A stretch of 64,000 nt of DNA from Burkholderiaceae bacterium (GTDB lineage Bacteria; Pseudomonadota; Gammaproteobacteria; Burkholderiales; Burkholderiaceae_C), in assembly GCA_031253795.1 (NCBI GenBank), contig JAIRVR010000003.1, positions 38,475-102,474 on the forward strand. Direction: 5' to 3'. The notes beneath the pieces are model-generated. The model saw only the letters and a list, made by a program, of their open reading frames with translations. It had not been told where the DNA came from and searched no databases. How positions within the stretch are numbered: the first letter of the stretch is position 1; each line of letters opens with the position of its first letter. The position numbers were made by a program, and so were the translations under genes. Below are positions 1 to 10,404 of the stretch, in pieces.

Positions 1-937
1 ACAGATAGTTGCCGATGTTCTCGCTGAAGGCCTCGAACAGGAAGACCGTGGGCCCCGCGACGATGACGAAGGCCAGCAGCACGAAGGCCAGGATGAGGTT
101 GAACTCGCTGAGGCGGCGCACCCCCTTGTCCAGCCCCGAGACGGCCGACAGGCCGGCCAGGCCGACGACGATGACGATGACCGAGATGCGGAACAGGGCC
201 GTGCCCGTGTCCCAGCCTGTCAGCGTGTGCAGGCCCGCGGCCAGCTGCAGTGCGCCATAGCCCAGGGTGGTGGCGATGCCGGCGATGGTGCCGACCAGGG
301 CAAACGCGTCCACGCCATGGCCGATGGGGCCGTCGATGCGCTTGCCCAGCAGCGGGTACAGGCCCGAGCGCATGGTCAGCGGCAGGTTGTAGCGAAAGCC
401 GAAATAGGCCAGGACCAGGCCCATGGTGCCGTAGACGGCCCAGGCATGGAAGCCCCAGTGGAAGAAGGTGGACTGCAGGGCCTCGCGCGCGGCGGCCGGC
501 GTGGAGGCCATGGCCGTGGGCGGCTTGAGGAAATGCTGCAGCGGCTCGCCTACGCCGAAATACATCAGGCCGATGCCCATGCCCGCAGCGAACAGCATGG
601 CGGTCCAGGAAACGAAGCTGAATTCGGGCTTGGCATCGTCGGGACCCAGGCGGATGTCGCCGAAGCGGCTGGATGCGACAAAGACCAGGAAAACCAGGAA
701 GGCCGTCACCGCCACCGCATAGAACCAGTCGAAGCGGCCCACGACCCAGGCCTGGGCACCCGAGAAAAAGCGGTCGGCCCGGTCGGGAGCCAGGGCGCAG
801 AACAGCAGCAGCAGGCCCAGCACCAGCAGTGCGGGAACGACGACGGGCGCCGCGAAGGTGATGCGCGGCGGGCGCTGTCCAGGGGGCGCCGCGGACGGCT
901 CGGCCGCAGGGCGGGGATCGGTATTGGCTTCTGGCAT
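1..937 (-). CDS. BCCT-family betaine/choline/carnitine transporter, N-terminal part
   Basis: Secondary transporter of the BCCT family, which imports quaternary amines such as glycine betaine, choline or carnitine across the inner membrane. The first 312 residues lie in the window; the C-terminal half is beyond the edge. After a proline-rich cytoplasmic leader come hydrophobic segments and the family hallmarks GMGIGLMYFGVGEP and FFHWGFHAWAVYG. The ATG chosen gives MPEANTDPRP; no longer start was considered better. It is on the same strand as the following DUF2867 gene, about 190 bp downstream of that gene's stop. Exact substrate cannot be read from this part. Family assignment is confident. 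Confidence 0.9.
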   Translation of the reverse strand, partial: MPEANTDPRPAAEPSAAPPGQRPPRITFAAPVVVPALLVLGLLLLFCALAPDRADRFFSGAQAWVVGRFDWFYAVAVTAFLVFLVFVASSRFGDIRLGPDDAKPEFSFVSWTAMLFAAGMGIGLMYFGVGEPLQHFLKPPTAMASTPAAAREALQSTFFHWGFHAWAVYGTMGLVLAYFGFRYNLPLTMRSGLYPLLGKRIDGPIGHGVDAFALVGTIAGIATTLGYGALQLAAGLHTLTGWDTGTALFRISVIVIVVGLAGLSAVSGLDKGVRRLSEFNLILAFVLLAFVIVAGPTVFLFEAFSENIGNYL

Positions 938-1126
938 GGTCCCTCTCTGTGGTGGTCGATGGCGTGCCCGGGAACCGATTCAAGCGGTGGCCGACCGGCC
1001 CTTGTGGGGCTGCCGCCATCCTGCTCGGGGAAGATGTCCGCCGGGCAGCGGGCCGCAAGTATGCGGCGCCAGTCCTGTCCGCCACGTCGGACGAAGACGC
1101 CAAAGCCTGGGGACTGGCTGACGCCT

Positions 1127-1639
1127 TCAGCCGGCCATCTTGGCCGTGACGGACGGCGCGATGATGCGGTGGGCCGGCACCACACCCAGCATGTAGATGC
1201 GACCCAGGGCGTTGTGCACATGGACCACCGTGGACATGGCCACGGTCAGCCCCCCGGGGCGGGGCAGCTTCATGACCGAAACCTGCACATCGAGGTGCCG
1301 GTCGCGGTCGCCCAGCACCACCTCGCCGTCGCTCAGGGCATCGATGCGGAAGATGCCGGCCCGTTCGCCCACGCGGTAGCTGTGGGCCTGCTTGGCGGGA
1401 TCCACGCCGCTGAGCGTGCCCAGGTCCTTGATGCCGAAGGGCGCCACCATGCGGTTGCGCAGGCGCATCAGCTGGTCGATCCAGCCCGGCGTACGCGCCA
1501 CGCAGCGCAGGTACAGGGCCATGGCGCTGCTGCCGTCATCAGGCAGCTGCAACTGGTAGCTGTCGTGGAAATAGGAAGTCTTGAGGCGCTCCTGCAGGGC
1601 GCTGCCCGCAGGAACCGGAGAGGGGGTGACAAGAGCCAT
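1127..1639 (-). CDS. DUF2867 domain-containing protein
   Basis: A small protein of about 170 residues matching the DUF2867 family by overall pattern: a central RLRNRMVAPFGIKDL-type segment followed by beta-rich sequence ending in a conserved histidine/proline-rich tail. No signal peptide or membrane segment is obvious, so it is probably cytoplasmic. I used the ATG giving MALVTPSPVP; a GTG six codons upstream is possible, and neither has a clear ribosome binding site. It follows the alpha-2-macroglobulin gene on the same strand with an 80-bp gap and may be co-transcribed. Function of the family is unknown to me. Confidence 0.7.
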   Translation of the reverse strand: MALVTPSPVPAGSALQERLKTSYFHDSYQLQLPDDGSSAMALYLRCVARTPGWIDQLMRLRNRMVAPFGIKDLGTLSGVDPAKQAHSYRVGERAGIFRIDALSDGEVVLGDRDRHLDVQVSVMKLPRPGGLTVAMSTVVHVHNALGRIYMLGVVPAHRIIAPSVTAKMAG

Positions 1640-1717
1640 GGAAGGGAGGGAGAACACGGGGACAGGCCCGCGCAGCCATCATAGGCCGCCGGCCCCGTCC
1701 CTGCACCTTCCCGCGCC

Positions 1718-4700
1718 TCACTTGCCGCCGACCTTGACCCGCGCGTTGGGCACCTCGCCGAACATCTCGGGCGCATACAGCGCCTCCACGCGCGTGGGCG
1801 GCAAGGCGAAGTCCCCCGCGTTGTTCAGGCGCAGCGTGTATTCCACGCGCGTCGTGCCCTTGGGCAGGTACTGGTAGTAGGCGCGGTAGGCCTCGAAGCT
1901 GCGTTCCTCGTAGGCCAGCCAGCCCGCGCCTTCGCGCCGCTCGCCGGCCGACGCGATCTCCGAGTCGCGCCCCAGGCCACCACCCAGGATGGTGGCGCCC
2001 GTGGGCACGGGATCGGTGATGGCCACCCAGGTCATGTCGGTTCTGGCCTGCACATCCAGGGTCACGCGCAGCACGTCGCCGCGCGAGTACTGGCCGGCGG
2101 GCAGCCCCTTGTCGGCCTGCTCCACGGCCTGGACCGTGCGCGTGACCGTATAGCCCGCACTGAACGGCGCCTTGAGCTGGACGGCGGCCACTGACTGCAG
2201 GGTCAGCCAGGGCTTGCCCGTGCCCTGCTGGGTCACCGACAGTTGGCCCTTGCGCGCATCGCCCAGCGCGCTCCAGGGCAGGAACATGCTGTTGTTGCGC
2301 AGGCCGCCCACGGCCGTGCTGGCGCCGAAGCTCGACGCCTGATGGGCAGCGCCCTCGGCATCGCTGGCGCGCATGCGTGTGACCTGGCTCCAGTCCACGC
2401 GCGCCTGGGCCGTGCCCAGCGCGGCCTGGGTGCTGCCGGTCACGGGCGTGGCCTCGAACTGCTGCGAGAAACGCTGCAGGGCCAGCGCGCCCCAGAGATT
2501 GGCCGTGGTCGTGCTCCAGGCACCGCCGCTCTGGCGCTGGATGAAGCCGTTGGCCATGCGCGGCAGGTCGTCCTTCCAGGCCGCATCCTCCATGTTCACC
2601 AGCATCAGGCGCGCCAGGTTGACTTCGGGGCCCTGCATCAGCCACCACCACTGGTCATCCTGCTCGTTGCTGAAGCCCACGCGCGTGCCCTGGAAACTCA
2701 GGCGCGCGCGCAGGATCTGCTGGGCCTGGGCCAGTTGCTGATCGCGCTGGGGCAGCTCGCGCACATGCTTGAGCAGGGACACCCAGTCGATGACCGCATG
2801 CGTGGGCCAGTCATTGGGCGCGATGGTGATGCTGTCGAGCATGCGCGGGTTGGCTCGGCCCGTCAGCGACAGGGCCTGGATGGCGGCGAGCTTGCGCATT
2901 TCCAGGTCCTTGCGCGGGCTCCAGAAATTGCGCTGTATGCGGCCCTCGACGAAGGCGATGAGGCCGTTTTCCATGCGCTCGCGCTCGGCGGCCGGCAGCA
3001 CGAAGCGCTTGTCCACGCCCTGGGCCAGGGCCGACAGGTTGAGCAGGTGCGCGGTCAGCGTGTCGCTGCCGCGCCCCGCGCGACCTTCGCCCAGCGGGAA
3101 GTAGCTGGCCAGGCCGTCCTCGTCCAAGTAGTTGGGCAGTTGGCCCATCATGGACTGCCACAGCGCGGTGTCGTTCATGCCCACGGCCTTGCCGGTGACC
3201 TGCTCCAGGCAGCTGTAGGGGTAGCGGGCCCACCAGTCACGCACGCCGGGCAGGCCTTCGGCCAGCTTGGGCGCCAGCGACATGCGAAGGCCGCCACGGC
3301 CCGCCAGCGCATCGGCCGGCAGCTGCACGGGCAGGTTGAGCGTGCCTTCGACCTGCATCAGCGTGCCCTGCTGCACGGTCAGCGGCACGGCCGGGATGAT
3401 GCGCTGGCTGATCTTGAGCCGGTCGCTGGCCGGTTTGTCGCCGCCCGAGGTATCGCGGGCCTCGATCTCCCAGATCAGGGACTCGGCGCGCGTCTGGCCC
3501 AACTGGGCCGGCGCGGTGACGTTCCATGCCACCTCGCGCGCCTCGCCTGCGGGAAGGTCCACGGTCTGCGGGGCCAGCTCCAGCAGGGTGGCGCGCGGCG
3601 TCACCTGCACCTTCATGGCCTTGGCCGAAGTATTGCGCAGCGTGACCTGGGCACGGAACTGGTCGTCCTCGCGCACCAGGGGTGGCAGGCCGCTGATGAT
3701 CTGCAGGTCCTGGGCCGTGCGTATGGCGGCCTGGCCGGTGCCGAACAGGGCCAGGCCATGGTCGGCCACGGCCACCACCTGGAAGGTGGTCAACGAATCG
3801 TTGAGCGGCACGCTGACCTGGGCCTTGCCCTGGGCGTCGAGCACCAAGCGCGGGTTCCACAGCAACAGCGTGTCGAACAGCTCGCGCGTGGCGCTGTGGC
3901 CGCCGCCACCGCCTGCGGCCACGGCCTTGCGGCCGTAGTGGCGCCTGCCGATGACTTCCATCTGGGCAGTCGAGGTCTGCACGCCCCAGTCGCGCCGGCG
4001 CAGCATGGCATCGGCCAGCTGCCAGCTGGTGTTGGGCATGAGTTCCAGCAAGGCCTGGTCCACGGCGGCCAGGGCCACCTCGGCGCCGGCCGCGGGCTTG
4101 CCGTCGGGCAAGGTGGCCGTGACGGTGATCCTGGCCGTGCCCCGCACCTGGTAGCTGGCCTGGTCGGCCGTCACCCTGACATCGATGCGGTGGGCCTTGG
4201 TGCCCACGCGGATTTCGGCCATGCCCAGGCGGTAGGCGGGCTTGGAAAGGTCCACCAGGGCCGTGGGCGCAATGTATTCCTTGCCTTCGTACCGGAAGGC
4301 CGTCCACCATTCGCGCGGGGCCTTGAAGCCCCAGGTGAAGAAGCTGTACCAGGGCACTTCGCGCAGGCGCCCGCGCAGGGCAAGCACGCTGACGTAGACA
4401 TTGGGTCCCCACTCGGGCAGCACCTTCAGCTCCACCGTGGGATTTTGTCCGTTGAGCTGCACGACCTGGGTGCTGACGATGCCTTCGCGCTCCACGGCAA
4501 CCAGGGCCGTGGCGTAGCGGAAGGGCATGCGCACCTGAAAGCGCGCCGTCTCGCCGGCCTCGTAGCTGCGCTTTTCGGGCAGCACGTCCATGCGGTCATG
4601 GTCCTCGCCGCCAAACCACAGTTCGCCCTGGCGCGTGACCCAGACGCTGGTGGCGGCCTGGGAGGCGCGGCCGTCCTTGTCGGATGCCGTGACGATCAGC

Positions 4701-7700
4701 TCGACCTCGCCGGGCTGGGACAGCTGGGCTTCGCACTGCACCAGGCCCTGGGCGTCGCTGCTGCCCGAGCACACCGTGCCCATGGGCTTGAGCGTGGTCT
4801 GGTTGTCGTAGCTGTAAAAGCCTCCGACCAGGCGCTTTCGGCTGGTGGTGGTGACGCGCGAGACGGCCTCCACCTTGACCGGCACGCCGGCCTGGGGCTT
4901 GCCGTTCACGCCCAGGGCCAGGGCCTGGAACTGCAGCTTGCGCCCGGTGGTGATCCAGCTTTCGGCACGCACCCCGGCCACCACGGCCGCCGGCCACAGG
5001 GTCTGGGTGCTGCGCAGGGTCTGGACCTCGCCATTGGGGTCGGCATAGGTGGCCTCGATCAGCAGTTCGCGCGGCTCGCGCAGCTTGGGCAGGTTCTCGA
5101 TCTTGAGCTTGCCCAGGCCCTGGGCGTCCAGGGTCACGGGCAGCTTGTCGGCCACCACCTTGCTGTCCTGGGCCGCCGTGGCCTCCTCGTCGTCGCTCTG
5201 TCCGTTGTCGTCCGGGCGGCGCGGGGCCGAAAAGCTGAAGTCCTGCCAGTCGCCACGGTCCACCGCGGCCGAGCGCACCAGGGCCGAAACACGCACCGGC
5301 AGGTTGGCCGCCGCGCCGCCGGCCACGTAGTTGATCTGGACCTGGACCGGCAGGCTGCTCACACCCACCAGGGATGGCTTGCCCTCGGGTCCCACACGGC
5401 CCTCGAGCACGGGCAGGCGGAATTCCTCGACCCGGAAGCTCCCCGTGCCGAAGCGCCCGGCGCTGCCTTCGCCGCGCAGCTCCACGGCATAGCTGCCGAG
5501 CTTGGCGCCCTTGGGCACGGAAAAGCTGTTTTCGGCACTGAGGCCGCCCGTGCCCGTGGAGCGCCACTGCAGCGGCTGGGTGAACTGCTGGCCACTGCCT
5601 TCATGCGTGATCACCAGCTGCGTGGGCCGCAGCTCGGGCAGGGCAAAGCCGTTCTGGCCCTGGCCCACGCCGGTCTGGGCGCGCAGCAGGTGCTTCATGG
5701 ACACGGTTTCACCGGCGCGAAGCAGGGTACGGTCGAAGATGGTGTGTGCCACCTCGTCGAGGCGGGCGCTTCGGCTGGTGGGCACGTTGAAGCGCCAGGA
5801 CTCGATGCCGCGCTGCCAGTCGCTCCAGGTGAAGGCCAGTTCCTGCTGGCCATCCCGGCCCTGGGCCCGTGCGCTGACGAAGTAGGCGGGCGAGCGGTAG
5901 CCGTTGCCACCCGTGCAGCGTGGCGGCTCGGGCGACAGTCCTTCCAGCCGCGCCACGCCGCTGGCATCGGTGGTGGCCGAGGTCAGCACATTGCCATTGC
6001 AATCCGAGACCTGGACCCGGGCCTGGCCCACGGGCTGGCCCTTGTCCAGCGTGGTCACCCAGGCGGCGGCATTGTCGCGGCCCAGCTTGAAGTGCACGGA
6101 CAGATTGGTCACCAGGGCCGTCGTGCGCACATACATGCGGCGCTGCGAGCCATAGCGTTCATCGAGCAGGGACTGGCCCAGCAGCGGCGAGTCGATTTCC
6201 ACCACATGGAAGCCCGGCGGCAGCGGGATGCCCACCACCTCGAAGGGGCGCGGATCGCCCTTGACGGGCTTGGGCAGGTCCAGTGTCCTGACCTCGCCCT
6301 GGCCGGCCAGCAGCGACAGCATGCGCGTCTGCACATAGTTGCGGTTGTCGTTGTCGATCACGGGCGGAAGCGGGCCCTTGATGTCGCGCGCGGCGCGCTT
6401 GCGCTCGATGTCCGAGCTTTCATAGTCGGCCACGCGGCGCATCCAGGCGATGATGTCGGCGTCGCTGCCCGGTTGCTTGCTGCGCACCTGGCTGGCATCC
6501 AGGGCCTTGGTGGACAGGTCGGACTCCACATTGCGCAGCGTCACGGGCAGCAGGGCCGGTCCGTCCGGACCTTCGGCATAGCGCTCGACGATGCCGAAGG
6601 GCGAGGCGGCGAACTTGGCCAGCGGCGGCATGGCACCGGTGCCCACCTGCAGGGGGAACATGTCGGCATTGGCCAGGCTGCGCCCCGCCGCGTCCTTGAA
6701 CTGGGGCGGCAGCTCGATTTTGTAGCTGCCCTGGGCCTGCAGCGTGGCGGGGAAGACGACGGTCTGCACCAGCGAGTCATCGCTGAGCTTTTCGCCGTAT
6801 TCGGACTCGATGGTGGGCGCCACCTTGGCGGCGCCGCTGCTCAGGCGTATGCCCTCGGCCAGCTTGCGCGGCACGGGTGCGCTGAAGCTCAGGCGCATGG
6901 GCCGTATCGGCAGGCAGGCTGCCTGGGCGTTTTCGCGCTGGCAGCTGAACTCGGCCGTGAAGGGTTCGCGCACGCGGTATTCGAAAACGCGATTCTGGCG
7001 GCTGGCCACGCCGCCCGGCGTGGCAACGCCCGCGCCGAAGACCAGCTTCATGGTCGTGCCCGCGGTCAGGCGCCGGTTGCAGGCCAGGGTGGCGTATTGC
7101 TGGGGGTTCCTGGCGGCGGCCTTGTCCCAGTGGCGGTGCTTGAGCAGGGCTTCGCGGTCGGTTCCCTCGATCAGGCGCACGGGAATGCGCTCACCCACGC
7201 CTTCGCCCGTGCACCACAGGTTCTGCTGCAGGCTTTGCACCGTGGCCGGTCCCGACAGGCGCAGGGCGAAATATTGCTCTTCGTCGATCTGGTCGTATTC
7301 GCCAGGCGCGATGTCGAGCACAGCCGGGCCGCCTGTCTGGAACTGGTAGCTGGCCGCGCCCGTGACGGCCGCGCCCGAAGGGGACTTGAGGCCGGCCACG
7401 AGCTGGGCCGTGCAGCGCACGCCGGGTGGCAGGGCGTTGGTGAAGTCGAACACCCACTCGCGGTCGCTGTTCCAGCGGCCCGTGCCCTTGGCGGCCTGGG
7501 CATCGCTGCAGCCGAGCGTGACCGGTGCCGCAGCCTTGGGATCGCCGAAGCGCACGGCCGCGCCATCGAACTGGACCACCACCTGGTCGATCTTGGCCAC
7601 TTCGCCCTGGGGGCTGAACTGGCGCACGCCCACGGCCTGCGCCGCCAGGGCCACCGACCCCAGCAGCAGGCCACATCCCCACCGGGCCCAGGGCAGGCCC

Positions 7701-7753
7701 GCCGCCCCCCCGTCCCTCATCCATGCGAACGCTTTCTTGCTCGGCACCCTCAT
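1718..7753 (-). CDS. Alpha-2-macroglobulin family protein (YfhM-like), thioester type
   Basis: Bacterial alpha-2-macroglobulin, a periplasmic protease trap that covalently captures attacking proteases. The protein has about 2011 residues, longer than E. coli YfhM (about 1650). A charged start followed by a hydrophobic segment ending in VALAAQA looks like a signal peptide. The thioester motif CLEQ is intact, with its cysteine near residue 1515 in the context YPYSCLEQVTG, so it is the thioester-bearing class. Bait-region and MG2 domains are inferred from length and family. I chose MRVPSKKAF as start because the signal peptide follows; the frame stays open 51 codons further upstream. The usual partner pbpC is not beside it. 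A terminator precedes it, so it probably has its own promoter. Confidence 0.9.
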   Translation of the reverse strand: MRVPSKKAFAWMRDGGAAGLPWARWGCGLLLGSVALAAQAVGVRQFSPQGEVAKIDQVVVQFDGAAVRFGDPKAAAPVTLGCSDAQAAKGTGRWNSDREWVFDFTNALPPGVRCTAQLVAGLKSPSGAAVTGAASYQFQTGGPAVLDIAPGEYDQIDEEQYFALRLSGPATVQSLQQNLWCTGEGVGERIPVRLIEGTDREALLKHRHWDKAAARNPQQYATLACNRRLTAGTTMKLVFGAGVATPGGVASRQNRVFEYRVREPFTAEFSCQRENAQAACLPIRPMRLSFSAPVPRKLAEGIRLSSGAAKVAPTIESEYGEKLSDDSLVQTVVFPATLQAQGSYKIELPPQFKDAAGRSLANADMFPLQVGTGAMPPLAKFAASPFGIVERYAEGPDGPALLPVTLRNVESDLSTKALDASQVRSKQPGSDADIIAWMRRVADYESSDIERKRAARDIKGPLPPVIDNDNRNYVQTRMLSLLAGQGEVRTLDLPKPVKGDPRPFEVVGIPLPPGFHVVEIDSPLLGQSLLDERYGSQRRMYVRTTALVTNLSVHFKLGRDNAAAWVTTLDKGQPVGQARVQVSDCNGNVLTSATTDASGVARLEGLSPEPPRCTGGNGYRSPAYFVSARAQGRDGQQELAFTWSDWQRGIESWRFNVPTSRSARLDEVAHTIFDRTLLRAGETVSMKHLLRAQTGVGQGQNGFALPELRPTQLVITHEGSGQQFTQPLQWRSTGTGGLSAENSFSVPKGAKLGSYAVELRGEGSAGRFGTGSFRVEEFRLPVLEGRVGPEGKPSLVGVSSLPVQVQINYVAGGAAANLPVRVSALVRSAAVDRGDWQDFSFSAPRRPDDNGQSDDEEATAAQDSKVVADKLPVTLDAQGLGKLKIENLPKLREPRELLIEATYADPNGEVQTLRSTQTLWPAAVVAGVRAESWITTGRKLQFQALALGVNGKPQAGVPVKVEAVSRVTTTSRKRLVGGFYSYDNQTTLKPMGTVCSGSSDAQGLVQCEAQLSQPGEVELIVTASDKDGRASQAATSVWVTRQGELWFGGEDHDRMDVLPEKRSYEAGETARFQVRMPFRYATALVAVEREGIVSTQVVQLNGQNPTVELKVLPEWGPNVYVSVLALRGRLREVPWYSFFTWGFKAPREWWTAFRYEGKEYIAPTALVDLSKPAYRLGMAEIRVGTKAHRIDVRVTADQASYQVRGTARITVTATLPDGKPAAGAEVALAAVDQALLELMPNTSWQLADAMLRRRDWGVQTSTAQMEVIGRRHYGRKAVAAGGGGGHSATRELFDTLLLWNPRLVLDAQGKAQVSVPLNDSLTTFQVVAVADHGLALFGTGQAAIRTAQDLQIISGLPPLVREDDQFRAQVTLRNTSAKAMKVQVTPRATLLELAPQTVDLPAGEAREVAWNVTAPAQLGQTRAESLIWEIEARDTSGGDKPASDRLKISQRIIPAVPLTVQQGTLMQVEGTLNLPVQLPADALAGRGGLRMSLAPKLAEGLPGVRDWWARYPYSCLEQVTGKAVGMNDTALWQSMMGQLPNYLDEDGLASYFPLGEGRAGRGSDTLTAHLLNLSALAQGVDKRFVLPAAERERMENGLIAFVEGRIQRNFWSPRKDLEMRKLAAIQALSLTGRANPRMLDSITIAPNDWPTHAVIDWVSLLKHVRELPQRDQQLAQAQQILRARLSFQGTRVGFSNEQDDQWWWLMQGPEVNLARLMLVNMEDAAWKDDLPRMANGFIQRQSGGAWSTTTANLWGALALQRFSQQFEATPVTGSTQAALGTAQARVDWSQVTRMRASDAEGAAHQASSFGASTAVGGLRNNSMFLPWSALGDARKGQLSVTQQGTGKPWLTLQSVAAVQLKAPFSAGYTVTRTVQAVEQADKGLPAGQYSRGDVLRVTLDVQARTDMTWVAITDPVPTGATILGGGLGRDSEIASAGERREGAGWLAYEERSFEAYRAYYQYLPKGTTRVEYTLRLNNAGDFALPPTRVEALYAPEMFGEVPNARVKVGGK

Positions 7754-7836
7754 AGCGACAATCCCTTCTGGCGAAAGCACGCTTTCGCTGTATTTTTCTG
7801 GAAGTGAGATGGCTTCAGCGCTGCGGCCGTCGGCGC

Positions 7837-7865
7837 AAAAAGAAAAGCCCTGCACTGGCAGGGCT
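7837..7865 (-). terminator. Intrinsic terminator after the Bug-family binding protein gene
   Basis: On the minus strand AGCCCTGC-CAGT-GCAGGGCT is followed at once by TTTTCTTTTT. The 8-bp perfect stem, 4-nt loop and T-run are a textbook intrinsic terminator, placed between the binding-protein gene and the macroglobulin gene. Confidence 0.85.
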
Positions 7866-7927
7866 GGACGGCGCAGGCAGGGCGCCCGGACCACCGGCGC
7901 TGGCATGCGCCGGATGAGGAACTGCGC

Positions 7928-8917
7928 CTACTGCGGCTGAAAGCCACTGCGCCGAATGATACCGGCCCAGACCTGGCTGTAGGCCTGCTCACGGGCCGCC
8001 AACTGGGGGGGAGCCATGTAACCCACTGTAAGACCAAGCCCCGTCAGCTGGTCGTACACGTCCGACTGCTTGAGGACGGCCGCCACGCCGGCCGAGAAAC
8101 GGTCGATGAAGGCCTGGGGCGTGCCGCGCGGCGCATAGATGCCGTAGTAGGGCATGTCCTCGAAGCCCTTGACGCCCTGCTCGGCCAGCGTGGGCACCTC
8201 GGGCATGGCGGCCTGGCGCCGTGTGCCCAGCACGCCGATCACGCGCAGCTTGCCGGCCTTGTGGTTCTCCATGAAGTCCTGCACCGAAGCAATGCCTGCG
8301 GGAATCTGGTTGCCCAGCATATCGGCCAGCATGGGGGCGCTGCCGCGGTAGGGGGCGGCCACCAGGTCCATCCTGTAATGCTCGCCCAGCAGCTTGACCA
8401 GGAACTCCGGCGTGGAGGCCGGCGCCGGAATGCCGATGCTGCCGCGACGCGCGCCCTGGCGCACCCATTGCACATACTCGGCCAGGTTGCGTGCCGGCGT
8501 GGCGCTGGAGACGGCCAGCGCGTTGACGAAGGTGGCAAAGCCCGCCACGGGCACGAAGTCCTGGACCGGGTCGAAGCCCGGCTTTTTGACCACCTGGGGC
8601 AGGATGGAGATGGTGTGGTCGTGCGTGAGAAACAGGGTGTGGCCGTCGGCCGGTGCGGCCTTGAGCTGCTGGGCCGCGATCTGGCCACCCGCACCCGGTC
8701 GGTTGTCCACGATCACCGTCATGCCCAGCTCGTCCTTGAGGCGGTCGGCCAGCAGGCGGGCGATGGCATCGGTGCCGCCGCCGGGCGGAAAGCCCACCAG
8801 AATGCGGATGGGCGTGCCGGACTGGGCCCAGGCCAGCGGCGCCAAGGCAGCAGAGGCAGCGGCCGCGCCGGTGGCGCGCAGACCCAGGGACAGAAGCTGG
8901 CGGCGGGAGGTGGTCAT
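7928..8917 (-). CDS. Bug-family tripartite tricarboxylate transporter substrate-binding protein
   Basis: Periplasmic solute-binding protein of the Bug/TctC family, hugely expanded in Burkholderiales, which binds carboxylates or related small acids. Length 329 residues is typical. The N-terminus TSRRQLLSLGLRATGAAAAS carries a twin-arginine-like motif and ends in LAPLAWAQ, a plausible signal cleavage site. The mature protein starts with the family pattern PIRILVGFPPGGGTDAIAR and contains the VVDNRPGAGG-like segment (here IVDNRPGAGG). It starts 17 bp after argH on the same strand, so the two are probably co-transcribed. No TctA/TctB membrane genes are nearby, which is usual for orphan Bug proteins. 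Ligand unknown. Confidence 0.93.
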   Translation of the reverse strand: MTTSRRQLLSLGLRATGAAAASAALAPLAWAQSGTPIRILVGFPPGGGTDAIARLLADRLKDELGMTVIVDNRPGAGGQIAAQQLKAAPADGHTLFLTHDHTISILPQVVKKPGFDPVQDFVPVAGFATFVNALAVSSATPARNLAEYVQWVRQGARRGSIGIPAPASTPEFLVKLLGEHYRMDLVAAPYRGSAPMLADMLGNQIPAGIASVQDFMENHKAGKLRVIGVLGTRRQAAMPEVPTLAEQGVKGFEDMPYYGIYAPRGTPQAFIDRFSAGVAAVLKQSDVYDQLTGLGLTVGYMAPPQLAAREQAYSQVWAGIIRRSGFQPQ

Positions 8918-8934
8918 GGTGTCGTGGCCGTCGA

Positions 8935-10404
8935 TCAGCCCAGGCGGGCCTGCAGACGTTCCTGGTGGCGCTGGAGCTGGGCGCGCACCTGGGCCGGCGC
9001 CGTGCCGCCCAGGGTGTTGCGGGCATTGAGCGAGCCTTCCAGACTCAGCGCCTCGAAGACATCGGCCTCGATGCCGGGGTTGAAGGCTTGCAGCTCGGCC
9101 AGCGGCAGCTCGGTCAGGTCCACGCCCTTTTGCGAGGCAAGCTTGACGGCGTGGGCCACGGTCTCGTGGGCGTCACGGAAGGGCAGGCCCTTCTTGACCA
9201 GGTAGTCGGCCAGGTCGGTCGCCGTGGCATAGCCCTTGAGCGCGGCCGCACGCATGGCCTGCGCATTGACGGTGATGCCGCCCTTCTTGGCGCCCGTGGC
9301 AGCGTCGGCCTGGCCGCCGATCATTTCGGCGAAGATGCGCAGCGTGTCCTTCAAGGTGTCCACCGTGTCGAACAGCGGCTCCTTGTCTTCCTGGTTGTCC
9401 TTGTTGTAGGCCAGGGGCTGGCCCTTCATCAGGGTGATCAGGCCCATCAGATGGCCGACCACGCGGCCCGTCTTGCCGCGCGCCAGTTCGGGCACGTCGG
9501 GGTTCTTCTTCTGGGGCATGATGGACGAGCCCGTGGTGAACCGGTCCGCGATGCGGATGAAGCCGAAGTTCTGGCTCATCCAGATGATGAGTTCCTCGGA
9601 CAGGCGGCTCACATGGACCATGCACAGGCTGGCCGCCGAGGTGAATTCGATGGCGAAGTCACGGTCGCTGACACCGTCCAGCGAGTTCTGGCACACGCCT
9701 TCCATGGCCAGGCTGCGCGCCACGCGCTCGCGGTCCAGCGGATAGGTCGTGCCGGCCAGGGCCGCGCTGCCCAGGGGCAGAACGTTGACACGCTTGCGCA
9801 CGTCCAGCATGCGCTCGGCGTCGCGCTTGAACATCTCCACATAGGCCAGCAGATGGTGGGCGAAGCTCACGGGCTGGGCCACCTGCAGGTGGGTGAAGCC
9901 CGGCAGGATCACATCCACGTTCTGCGCGGCCACCTCGACCAGGGACAGCTGCAGCTCGCCCAGCAGGCCTTCGATCAGGTCGATTTCGCCGCGCAGCCAC
10001 AGGCGCACGTCGGTGGCCACCTGGTCGTTGCGGCTGCGGCCCGTGTGCAGGCGCTTGCCGGCATCACCGACCAGCTGGGTCAGGCGGGCTTCGATGTTCA
10101 GGTGCACGTCCTCGAGGTCCAGCTTCCACTCGAACTGGCCGGACTCGATTTCCTGGGTGATCTGGGCCATGCCCTTCTGGATGGCCGCATGGTCCGCGGC
10201 GGCAATGATGCCCTGCGCCGCCAGCATCTCGGCATGGGCCAGGCTGCCCGCGATGTCGGCCTGCCACAGGCGCTTGTCGAAGAACACGCTGGAGGTGTAG
10301 CGCTTGACCAGATCGCTCATGGGCTCTTCGAAAAGGGCGGACCAGGCCTGGGCCTTGGTGTCGAGCTGATTGTGCGAGGCGGACGTTGGTTGATTGGCAG
10401 ACAT
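8935..10404 (-). CDS. argH: Argininosuccinate lyase
   Basis: Catalyses the last step of arginine synthesis, splitting argininosuccinate into arginine and fumarate in the cytoplasm. The 489-residue length fits. Visible landmarks are the [13 protein letters not shown] block, the [12 protein letters not shown] block and the fumarase/lyase-superfamily signature [12 protein letters not shown] that holds the catalytic serine loop. The start [10 protein letters not shown] was chosen because conserved sequence begins about 25 residues later; the frame is open much further upstream but that sequence is low-complexity and not argH-like. Divergent from the sensor kinase gene, an order (argH next to algZ-algR) also known in Pseudomonas. 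Confidence 0.97.
   Translation of the reverse strand: MSANQPTSASHNQLDTKAQAWSALFEEPMSDLVKRYTSSVFFDKRLWQADIAGSLAHAEMLAAQGIIAAADHAAIQKGMAQITQEIESGQFEWKLDLEDVHLNIEARLTQLVGDAGKRLHTGRSRNDQVATDVRLWLRGEIDLIEGLLGELQLSLVEVAAQNVDVILPGFTHLQVAQPVSFAHHLLAYVEMFKRDAERMLDVRKRVNVLPLGSAALAGTTYPLDRERVARSLAMEGVCQNSLDGVSDRDFAIEFTSAASLCMVHVSRLSEELIIWMSQNFGFIRIADRFTTGSSIMPQKKNPDVPELARGKTGRVVGHLMGLITLMKGQPLAYNKDNQEDKEPLFDTVDTLKDTLRIFAEMIGGQADAATGAKKGGITVNAQAMRAAALKGYATATDLADYLVKKGLPFRDAHETVAHAVKLASQKGVDLTELPLAELQAFNPGIEADVFEALSLEGSLNARNTLGGTAPAQVRAQLQRHQERLQARLG

Noticed and set aside
2243..7807. Very long plus-strand open frame opposite the macroglobulin gene
   Set aside because: It is an antisense frame kept open by high third-position GC; its product is Gly/Ala/His/Gln-rich with no family likeness, while the minus strand encodes a clear alpha-2-macroglobulin.
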